A stretch of DNA of 6,032 nucleotides from Balneolaceae bacterium (GTDB lineage Bacteria > Bacteroidota > Rhodothermia > Balneolales > Balneolaceae). Below are positions 1 to 5,604 of this stretch, piece after piece. The notes under the pieces are model-generated. The model searched no databases and was not told the DNA's origin. It saw nothing but the letters and a program-made list of their open reading frames with translations. How positions within the stretch are numbered: position 1 is the stretch's first letter; each line of letters opens with the position of its first letter. Made by a program: the position numbers and the translations under genes. Location of the stretch: positions 1 to 6,032 of the forward strand of contig PWFZ01000348.1 of assembly GCA_003555185.1 (NCBI GenBank), written 5' to 3'.

Positions 1-2
1 AC

Positions 3-44
3 CTAGAAAGAATCGAACAAGATGGGCCTGTTTATAGTGATTAA
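3..44 (+). CDS. C-terminal tail of an upstream gene (partial)
   Basis: Thirteen codons reading LERIEQDGPVYSD and a TAA stop run in from the left edge. The other two plus-strand frames hit stops in this stretch (TAG at 4-6 in one, TAG at 35-37 in the other). Two terminator-like hairpins follow within 120 bp, as expected at the end of a plus-strand transcription unit. The tail is too short to name a family. It could be another gene of the same accessory region, but nothing in it proves that. Confidence 0.5.
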   Translation, partial: LERIEQDGPVYSD

Positions 45-72
45 CCGCTTATTTTTACAAAAATCATGAAAT

Positions 73-109
73 AAGCCGCAATTCGATGATAATTTGAATT
101 GTGGCTTTT
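73..109 (+). terminator. Rho-independent terminator, first of two
   Basis: The 12-bp arms AAGCCGCAATTC (73-84) and GAATTGTGGCTT (96-107) pair with one G-U wobble around an 11-nt loop. The 3' arm runs into a T-rich tail. It lies about 30 bp past the stop at 42-44, so it most likely ends the transcript of the upstream gene. Confidence 0.75.
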
Positions 110-136
110 ATATAACTAGTATTTGTCAACAGTCTG

Positions 137-161
137 AAGCACGCATTTTTGCGTGCTTTTT
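137..161 (+). terminator. Rho-independent terminator, second of two
   Basis: A perfect 9-bp stem, AAGCACGCA (137-145) and TGCGTGCTT (150-158), with a TTTT loop is followed by a T-run to 161. It is a compact, GC-rich, typical intrinsic terminator. With the hairpin at 73-109 it would insulate the gene starting at 221 from upstream transcription, so that gene should have its own promoter between about 160 and 205. Confidence 0.8.
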
Positions 162-168
162 GATATCT

Positions 169-186
169 TGGCAATTGGTGGCAATT
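169..186 (+). repeat. Two 8-bp direct repeats before the TIGR04141-family gene
   Basis: TGGCAATT occurs at 169-176 and again at 179-186, a period of 10 bp or about one helical turn. It sits between the second terminator and the ribosome binding site of the gene at 221, where a promoter or operator is expected. The repeat could be a regulator site or chance. TTGGCA (168-173) and TTGGTG (175-180) resemble -35 hexamers, but neither has a well-spaced -10 partner that leaves the Shine-Dalgarno in the transcript. Confidence 0.3.
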
Positions 187-220
187 CGTTAAACAATAGT
201 ATGATAGGAGTTGTAAGATA

Positions 221-1876
221 ATGAAAATCTCGGTCAATCTGTTAATCAAAAAACACAAGAAAGAACTATTTATGGATGATAACTATATGAAATATCTCTC
301 AATAAAAGCTGATGGACAAAAACTGAGTACTAAGGAAGAAATTTCTGAGCAGATCAGTGTCTTTAACTTAAGTGAATATGAGGATGCCGTTGCTGTTGTT
401 GGAAATAGCAAAGAGAATATCCCCGATTGGGTGGTATTGCTTAAGATTTTGGTAAAAAAATCCGATAATACAAAGCTTCCAGAGATAAAAAACAAGTCAA
501 ACCGGGCGATTATTTTCTTCAATAAGCCTGGATATGTTCTGGCATATTCTTTTGGATATGGGAAAAGCATGTTGGATGAAGACTTAATCGTTCAAGATTT
601 TGGACTGAAGGTAGTTGTTAATAATATTGATGTAAATAAAATGACATCATTGAAAAGAATGAGACTAGAAGACAACCTTTTACGTTCTGATCAACAAGCT
701 GTAAAAGATATCCCGTTAGAGATGTTTGCAGTTGATACAATGCGCGAAGTCATTGGATCTATTTCAGGTAGACTATTGAACCAAACTTTTACCAACAGAC
801 TGAAAGGTAGTGATTCTTTACAGTTTAGCTTCAATCGAAAAATTGATAAAATTAATTTTGAAGAAATCAACTCATATCTTATAAGAGAGTATAACAAAGA
901 AAAATATAAGAAGAATGGTTTTGAATGGATTGACAACATAACTGTCGTGAAAGAGAAGAATGTTTTAAAGTCATTGAATAAAACACTAGTAGAAAACATT
1001 AATGATAGAAAAGTGGAATTTCAATTACCTGAAATACGTGAAGAGGGCGATTTAGATAAAATTTCCTTTACTGAAAAGGGTGATTTAGTTCACGCTAGCA
1101 ATGCTTCATTATTTGCTTACTTAATCAGTTCACCAATAAAAAATGCCAAAAGTCTCAATCATCGAGAAGTTTTCATTAAAGAGTCAAAAAAAGGCAATAT
1201 TATAAGTAAATGGAAATTAAAACAATGCCTGTATACGGAGACTACTTACAATAAAACCAATTATATTTTTGCGATTGGCTTATGGTTTAAAATCAATTCC
1301 GATTATACTAGAAAATTAAATTCTTATCTAGCGGGAATTTCCCAGTGGGAAGAGAATATGCCCTTATGCAAACCTGATTACAAAGAAGATGATTACATTC
1401 ATCAATTCAATGTCGATAAGGATTATCTTGTCCTCCACAAAGAGAAAATTGAAGGATTGGAGCTGTGTGATTTATTGCATTCCAGCAAATCATTAATTCA
1501 CGTTAAGCCCTGGCATCGCTCTAGTACGTTAAGTCACCTATTTTCTCAAGGTCTAGTATCAGCAGAAAAATTGAAAAATGATTTTGAGTTTAAAGAAAAA
1601 TGTCAAGAAAAGTTAAAAGAATTGAATGCTGATTTTGCTTATTTTGACGAAAATAGTCCTCCAAGAGTTTTTACAATTGTCTATGCGATTATTTTCAAAA
1701 AGGCTAAAAACAAGAGTGATAACGATTTTGAAGATGTAATTTCAAGACTCCCAATATTCTCTAAGGTTAATTTACAACACTTTTTAAGAAATTTACATAG
1801 TATGGGGTATAATGTTGCATTGAAATACATCATGCGCGAAGAGATACGTGAAGCTACAACTAGTAGAAAAATATAA
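221..1876 (+). CDS. TIGR04141/DUF6119 family sporadically distributed protein
   Basis: This 551-residue protein is recognised from family memory as TIGR04141 (DUF6119), whose members are typically a little over 500 residues and patchily spread among bacteria; I know no established biochemical activity. Visible landmarks are FGYG (111-114), QDFGLKVVVN (125-134), an acidic and Cys/Asp segment GLELCDLL (412-419), IHVK (426-429), SSTLSHLFSQG (434-444), a hydrophobic strand FTIVYAII (484-491) and LPIFSKVNL (510-518). The C-terminal half is the most typical part. There is no signal peptide or membrane segment, so it should be cytosolic. The ATG at 221 has AGGAG (206-210) ten bases upstream; the next in-frame ATG at 272 has no good site. 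It is AT-rich, lies behind two terminators and converges with the gene at 2139-4127. Family members are often found in mobile or defence-type neighbourhoods, so an anti-phage role is plausible but inferred. Confidence 0.85.
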   Translation: MKISVNLLIKKHKKELFMDDNYMKYLSIKADGQKLSTKEEISEQISVFNLSEYEDAVAVVGNSKENIPDWVVLLKILVKKSDNTKLPEIKNKSNRAIIFFNKPGYVLAYSFGYGKSMLDEDLIVQDFGLKVVVNNIDVNKMTSLKRMRLEDNLLRSDQQAVKDIPLEMFAVDTMREVIGSISGRLLNQTFTNRLKGSDSLQFSFNRKIDKINFEEINSYLIREYNKEKYKKNGFEWIDNITVVKEKNVLKSLNKTLVENINDRKVEFQLPEIREEGDLDKISFTEKGDLVHASNASLFAYLISSPIKNAKSLNHREVFIKESKKGNIISKWKLKQCLYTETTYNKTNYIFAIGLWFKINSDYTRKLNSYLAGISQWEENMPLCKPDYKEDDYIHQFNVDKDYLVLHKEKIEGLELCDLLHSSKSLIHVKPWHRSSTLSHLFSQGLVSAEKLKNDFEFKEKCQEKLKELNADFAYFDENSPPRVFTIVYAIIFKKAKNKSDNDFEDVISRLPIFSKVNLQHFLRNLHSMGYNVALKYIMREEIREATTSRKI

Positions 1877-1888
1877 GATGTTTTTTGA

Positions 1889-1969
1889 AAGCAATTATTT
1901 GGTACCGGATTTGTTGAAAAACAACCCGTGATGATTTTAATAGGATATTTGGAAGAAGACAATAGTTAA
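1889..1969 (+). pseudogene. Possible gene remnant after the TIGR04141-family gene
   Basis: In the same frame as the preceding gene, after its TAA and a second stop (TGA at 1886-1888), 26 codons read open from KQLFGTGFVEK to IGYLEEDNS before a TAA at 1967-1969. The composition looks protein-like and resembles the end of a coding region. There is no ATG before the one at 1931 and no ribosome binding site, so it is not an intact gene. It may be the eroded 3' end of a lost second gene, or a chance open stretch of this length. Confidence 0.2.
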
Positions 1970-1987
1970 AATATTTGGAAAACATAG

Positions 1988-2024
1988 AAAAGCGGTGCGT
2001 ATGATGTAAGAATGCACCGCTTTT
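1988..2024. terminator. Bidirectional terminator between convergent genes
   Basis: The 11-bp perfect arms AAAAGCGGTGC (1988-1998) and GCACCGCTTTT (2014-2024) flank a 15-nt loop. A T-tract ends the plus-strand hairpin, and the A-tract at its start gives a T-tract for minus-strand transcripts. It lies 112 bp past the stop of the TIGR04141-family gene and 115 bp past the stop of the minus-strand gene, so it can serve both. Confidence 0.85.
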
Positions 2025-2138
2025 GTGTTTCACTGTTGCTTTTGTGTGTTTTAGTAACAAAGAAATGTTTGCTATAAGCCAAATTATCAATAGGGAATCT
2101 TATTATGATTTCTATTAAATTGCCTTAAGGTGTGTACT

Positions 2139-4127
2139 TCAGATGAAGAGTTTGGGTTGTTCCGATTTTAATTTATGAAGGTGCTTATTATAGATTTTTT
2201 TCTTAAATCTGCCCTCTATCCACCTGTAGTATCTGCTCGTAAGTGATTGATCAAGAATAACCCCATGTACATAATCAAGAACAAAGAAAGCTACACCAGC
2301 GAGATAACCAAAATTTAGTAGTTGATTTGATAACCAGTAAGTACCTGTTCCTACGGCCAATGATAAAAATATAAATGAAACGGAAACTAAAAGTAAGGCT
2401 TTCCTTTGTGATGCTTTATCACTTTTATTTCTTATTTTTTCTAGAAACTGCTCGCGGAGATTTGTTCTGATCTGTCGTTCTTTATCTCTTTCCCGCTCTA
2501 GATTATCTTTTTCATCGTGTAATCTCTTGTTCTCACTTGTAAGTTGCTTATTTTTTGATTTCGCATCTTTAATCTTTAAATATTCCTTTTCAAGAAATTC
2601 ATCGGTAGATTTCCCGCTCGCAGAAGTTTGTTCGAAAATTTCACTATATGCGTAGTTATCGAGCATACTTCTTTCAAGCAGACCCTTGCTTTCAGGTGTG
2701 AGAGATTCGAACAGTTCAAGTTTCTTTTTGACTTCCTCCATACTGCGGGGCGATGGATTGACAGCTGTTCTGGCATTTTGGAGCAGTTTCAATTCTGGCA
2801 AATCATCTCTAGAGTTTGAAGATTTTATCCACAATATGGTAGTCAGCTCGACATCGGTCATTATTACCGGAACCATTCTTTTGCCTTCATAGGTGTCTTT
2901 GTTTACAAAAAATTCTTTGGTTTCTTTGACAAGGTTCGCATTCCCTGTGACAAATATCGCCTTGCAACCCTCAATCGTGGTCAATTTGCTTTTACCACCA
3001 ATCTTTCCCCTGGAACGTCTTATAGAGGTAATTGATTTTATGTCATTCTGAAGAGCTTCTTCTTTTGAGTAGCCAATGCTTTTCAAATGTCTGGTAAGCT
3101 CGCTTTCGTCGTAATCAATAGATTTATCTTCAAAGGTTTCATTGTCGACAATTGATATCCCCTTGTTTTCAATTTCGGAACGCAAGGAAGCCAGATAAGT
3201 TTCGATAGATTCATCATCCACTTTTTTATAGTCGAAAGCTTCAAGAGTCTGTGTTTGAAACCGATGTCTGTTTTTAAGATAGTTACTGATGATTCCATAT
3301 ACTTCATCGAAGTTGTGTTCGAAACAAAAAGGTTTTGCCTTGAGCTCTTTGGCTAATTTCATCATTGCCATTGCACTTTTGTTTTCCTCGTTAGTTTTGA
3401 GGCCCAAGGCTCTTAGAATAATTATGGTATCTAGGTAAATATTCAAGTTATTGAGTTTGGATTTCTCATTAATGACTTCATCCTGAAAATATACGATTTT
3501 TTTGAGCATGAAACCTTCAAGCATTTGAAGTATCAGCAGATAGGTCGATGATTTTTTTTCGTGCTCTTTCAAGACAAACTGCCCTACATTAAATAGTCTT
3601 TGATCAGTGATTCCATTGTACTTCAATCTTCCAATATCATTCACTATATCATGACCACTATGCTCAAAAAACGCAAGAAGTGAAGTCTCTAAAAAACCTT
3701 TCTTTTTTTCAGGGTTGACTCCCAGATGGTCTCCGAGTTTTATTATAACCTTTTCACTACTTTCTCTGTTCTTTATTAATCGTTCAGTGAAATCCCTAGA
3801 GAATTCTCTAAGGTAGCTCTGCATATCCTTTTTTTGGTTATCGGCATTATAAATCTTGTATAAATAATGCTCTCCACCCTCTCTTTTAAGAATTCCCTTT
3901 TTGCACAACCTTCTCAAAAGTGATTTTATGACGGCAGCGGGCAAATCTTCAAGATCATAATCCTCTCCCAATCTTTTCTGCAAATCACTGATGGACAAAG
4001 GTTGGCCTAAAATGGCTTCCTCAGCGATTGTTGCAATGACAAAGGGCAAAATCAAATCAAGAATATCATTCTTTCCCTCTTTTTTCAGTACGGAAATATA
4101 AAGCGCACTCACAATACTTGAATTCAT
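2139..4127 (-). CDS. Winged-helix, PIN-like, coiled-coil protein with two C-terminal membrane helices
   Basis: The 662-residue product has four parts. Residues about 24-92 look like a winged helix (helices at 46-52 and 63-76, wing near GGEHYLYKI). Residues about 226-435 resemble a PIN-like nuclease: strand NIYLDT with D233, FDEV with E275, NDIKSI with D362 before an arginine-rich turn, then IFVTGNANL and a VPVIMTDVEL strand. The usual T-x-D is TGN here (N396). Residues 508-572 are a charged coiled coil. Two hydrophobic segments (about 577-598 and 603-624) precede a basic tail, placing the N-terminal domains in the cytosol. The ATG at 4127 follows GAGGG (complement of 4136-4140) by eight bases. 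No exact family is recognised. The order sensor-like domain, nuclease-like domain, membrane anchor recalls defence or toxin effectors. The reading frame is certain, the PIN call moderate and the role inferred. Confidence 0.8.
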   Translation of the reverse strand: MNSSIVSALYISVLKKEGKNDILDLILPFVIATIAEEAILGQPLSISDLQKRLGEDYDLEDLPAAVIKSLLRRLCKKGILKREGGEHYLYKIYNADNQKKDMQSYLREFSRDFTERLIKNRESSEKVIIKLGDHLGVNPEKKKGFLETSLLAFFEHSGHDIVNDIGRLKYNGITDQRLFNVGQFVLKEHEKKSSTYLLILQMLEGFMLKKIVYFQDEVINEKSKLNNLNIYLDTIIILRALGLKTNEENKSAMAMMKLAKELKAKPFCFEHNFDEVYGIISNYLKNRHRFQTQTLEAFDYKKVDDESIETYLASLRSEIENKGISIVDNETFEDKSIDYDESELTRHLKSIGYSKEEALQNDIKSITSIRRSRGKIGGKSKLTTIEGCKAIFVTGNANLVKETKEFFVNKDTYEGKRMVPVIMTDVELTTILWIKSSNSRDDLPELKLLQNARTAVNPSPRSMEEVKKKLELFESLTPESKGLLERSMLDNYAYSEIFEQTSASGKSTDEFLEKEYLKIKDAKSKNKQLTSENKRLHDEKDNLERERDKERQIRTNLREQFLEKIRNKSDKASQRKALLLVSVSFIFLSLAVGTGTYWLSNQLLNFGYLAGVAFFVLDYVHGVILDQSLTSRYYRWIEGRFKKKIYNKHLHKLKSEQPKLFI

Positions 4128-4135
4128 TAACTTAT

Positions 4136-4142
4136 CCCTCTT
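4136..4142 (-). promoter_or_regulatory. Ribosome binding site of the wHTH-PIN gene
   Basis: On the minus strand AAGAGGG lies eight bases before the ATG at 4127 and fixes that start. The 148-bp gap back to the next gene is AT-rich, and I could not find a convincing -35/-10 pair in it. Confidence 0.6.
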
Positions 4143-4275
4143 TCTTTTTTTTATTGATAAATTAATATTCTTAAATGATTAATAAGCTAACTATAACTTG
4201 GAATAATTACTGGCGATATCCATGCTTTATTACTGCCGCAGCTTCATCAAGGAAATAAGAAAACGCATTCCTTAA

Positions 4276-4980
4276 TCAAGCGTTCTGTGTATCCGCACTG
4301 ACTTTTCTCACTCTGATCATCTTCTTCATGTGTTCGACCACCGCATCGACTTCCTCGATGTTTCTGAAGGAAAATGATGCGATGCTTCCGCCTTTGGTGA
4401 CCAGTTCGATGGTGCGCATCGTCACTTGGGGACCACGGTAGTCACTGCGTTCTGAAAAAGGCTTCGAATCGGTCTCGTGCGACTTGATGGTGACGATATC
4501 GTCATAGTAGTATTCCTCGGTGGATGTGTTGACGGCCGGTTGGACGATGGAGAAGACAAGACGGCGATGGACGAGCTGGTTGTCGGTGAACAAAAACAGC
4601 GACTCGGTATAAAGAGAAGAACGTCTTTTCCCATCCCTTCCCCGTTTGAATAGAAGCCGCATATCCCCGAAAGGCTTGAAATGATACCCACCGATGATGA
4701 CCGGTTTCTTGACACCGAGTTCATCATAGGAATCTTTGAGTTTCCGGATCGCATCCTCCTGGATGCTTTTTTTGAACGCCTTTGTCACGCTGTCGATCTC
4801 TTCATCAGTCGGTGTCATATTGATCACCGCGATGAACCAAAGAATTCCGGCCACGATCATAAGCACCCCGTAGCCCCTCAGTGATTCGTCAATCGCGATC
4901 ATGATCCCGAATACGACCAGCAATATGGCCCAGATGATCTTCATTCCCCTGAAATAACGCAGATTTCTCCTGTAGTTCAT
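4276..4980 (-). CDS. Membrane protein with two N-terminal helices and a PH-like cytosolic domain
   Basis: I do not recognise the family of this 234-residue protein. After a basic N-terminus (MNYRRNLRYFRG) come two hydrophobic helices (about 14-31 and 37-54) joined by a short polar loop, forming a hairpin with both ends in the cytosol. A charged helix (58-85) leads to a beta-rich region (about 95-205) with alternating hydrophobic residues, such as LYTESLFLF and EYYYDDIVTI, closed by an amphipathic helix (207-223). That order resembles a pleckstrin-homology-like or GRAM-like fold; this is inference from pattern. The ATG at 4980 has a strong GAGGAGG Shine-Dalgarno seven bases upstream, better than the internal ATG at residue 13. 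It is near 50% GC, unlike its AT-rich neighbour, with which it shares strand but not obvious function. It may be a resident gene beside the island. No intrinsic terminator follows it. Confidence 0.85.
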   Translation of the reverse strand: MNYRRNLRYFRGMKIIWAILLVVFGIMIAIDESLRGYGVLMIVAGILWFIAVINMTPTDEEIDSVTKAFKKSIQEDAIRKLKDSYDELGVKKPVIIGGYHFKPFGDMRLLFKRGRDGKRRSSLYTESLFLFTDNQLVHRRLVFSIVQPAVNTSTEEYYYDDIVTIKSHETDSKPFSERSDYRGPQVTMRTIELVTKGGSIASFSFRNIEEVDAVVEHMKKMIRVRKVSADTQNA

Positions 4981-4987
4981 TAAAACC

Positions 4988-4994
4988 CCTCCTC
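4988..4994 (-). promoter_or_regulatory. Strong Shine-Dalgarno of the membrane protein gene
   Basis: On the minus strand GAGGAGG sits seven bases before the ATG at 4980. It is close to the anti-Shine-Dalgarno complement and decides the start over the ATG at residue 13. Confidence 0.8.
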
Positions 4995-5117
4995 AATGGT
5001 TGACCGGTTCATCATCGATGCTGAACCCGTTTCTTACACACGCATGGATTGGACGGGCTCTAAAGCGGTCTTGTGACCCCGCAGAGCCTCAACCCCCACA
5101 CCCCGTGCATCATCATG

Positions 5118-5144
5118 ATTATAAGGCACAAAGCCGCCTGTGAA
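5118..5144 (-). promoter_or_regulatory. Candidate promoter for the membrane protein gene
   Basis: On the minus strand a perfect TATAAT -10 (5123 down to 5118) is preceded by TTCACA (5144 down to 5139), five of six matches to the -35 consensus. The 15-bp spacer is shorter than the preferred 17. Transcription would start near 5111 and leave a leader of about 130 nt before the ATG at 4980. Confidence 0.4.
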
Positions 5145-5166
5145 CAGCGCACATGTGTCGTTTTTT

Positions 5167-5193
5167 GATAAAGCGCGAAAGCGGATAAGCGCG
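5167..5193 (+). repeat. Short direct repeat GATAA(A)GCGCG
   Basis: GATAAAGCGCG (5167-5177) is followed by GATAAGCGCG (5184-5193), two near-identical copies with starts 17 bp apart. The GCGCG/CGCGC parts can also pair as a weak 5-bp stem. It lies just upstream of the candidate promoter of the membrane protein gene and could be a regulator or recombinase binding site, or chance. Confidence 0.3.
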
Positions 5194-5246
5194 CCATCTT
5201 AAGGGTTCCCAGAAAGCCTTTGTAAACTGACAATGCAAGTCGTAAT

Positions 5247-5504
5247 CTATTGATGTTTTATCAGCTGCGTAAGCGCAGCTTTCTTAATGATTTTGAAATG
5301 TTCATTCTTATAGCCTATTAAATCACTACCAAAGTTCTTTTGTTTTCACGCTAATGGCTTATTGTTTAATCGTTTGTTCACTTGCTTGTCGGACTTGGCT
5401 TCTAATCGTCAAATCTTCTTGCTAAAACGACTGATGCCTTTGCGGTAACTTGGGTTTTCAGTTCGATAATAAGTAGGTGGTGTGTGTGATTTCGTTTTTA
5501 TCAT
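5247..5504 (-). pseudogene. Possible decayed small gene with two in-frame TGA codons
   Basis: On the minus strand, from an ATG at 5504 to a TAG at 5247-5249, 85 codons read through with only two interruptions, TGA at 5409-5411 and at 5346-5348. The translation is lysine- and arginine-rich and protein-like (PTYYRTENPSYRKG, then RLEAKSDKQVNKRL, then NFGSDLIGYKNEHF). The frame stays open upstream to a TAG at 5553-5555. Both TGA codons could be CGA or TGG codons after one transition. No good ribosome binding site precedes the ATG and no family is recognised. Other minus-strand frames here also give short protein-like stretches, for example 5458-5571, so the choice of frame is uncertain. Confidence 0.25.
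5263..5280. repeat. 18-bp interrupted palindrome
   Basis: AGCTGCG (5263-5269) and CGCAGCT (5274-5280) are perfect 7-bp inverted repeats around TAAG. On the plus strand TTCTTA follows, a poor T-tail, and no plus-strand gene ends just before it, so a terminator role is doubtful. It lies about 325 bp before the recombinase start and could be a protein-binding or recombination site. It also overlaps the end of the interrupted frame at 5247-5504. Confidence 0.35.
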
Positions 5505-5591
5505 ACCTGGCCACATGTCTGGAGCGATGGATAAGTTCAAGTAAAACGTTCTCTACCTGCGTATCATAAGGCTAAAGAACTTTTTTGGTTT

Positions 5592-5596
5592 GGAGG
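5592..5596 (+). promoter_or_regulatory. Ribosome binding site deciding the GTG start of the recombinase
   Basis: GGAGG at 5592-5596 lies eight bases before the GTG at 5605. No ATG occurs in that frame nearby, so this site supports a GTG start. Confidence 0.7.
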
Positions 5597-5604
5597 TTTT
5601 TCAG

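Larger units (their letters stand above)
4981..5604. other. 624-bp region without an intact gene
   Basis: This gap separates the divergent starts of the membrane protein gene (minus) and the recombinase gene (plus). No intact open frame with a ribosome binding site is visible. It holds a minus-strand promoter candidate near 5118-5144, a 17-bp-period direct repeat (5167-5193), a short palindrome (5263-5280) and a minus-strand frame broken by two TGA codons (5247-5504). The part from about 5450 to 5604 must include the recombinase promoter. Because it lies just upstream of an integrase start, it could also hold an attachment site or recombinase-binding arms. Confidence 0.6.

Noticed and set aside
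691..999. Minus-strand open frame of 102 codons inside the TIGR04141-family gene
   Set aside because: It lies wholly inside a recognised plus-strand gene, has a serine- and phenylalanine-rich shadow composition and no ribosome binding site.
1681..2090. Two minus-strand open frames across the end of the TIGR04141-family gene and the terminator
   Set aside because: One overlaps the gene end, the other crosses the strong hairpin at 1988-2024; neither has a ribosome binding site or family-like sequence.
4240..4278. Weak hairpin after the membrane protein gene as a terminator
   Set aside because: Only a six-base AAGGAA/TTCCTT pairing with a long loop and no T-tail.
4422..4754. Minus-strand 110-codon frame inside the membrane protein gene
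   Set aside because: Its translation is a low-complexity serine- and proline-rich shadow of the 234-residue gene in a shifted frame, and that gene has a strong start signal and membrane helices.
5458..5571. Minus-strand 37-codon open stretch with protein-like sequence (VENVLLELIHRSRHVARYDK)
   Set aside because: It has no ATG start or ribosome binding site and competes with another minus-strand frame over the same bases, so I could not support it as a gene.
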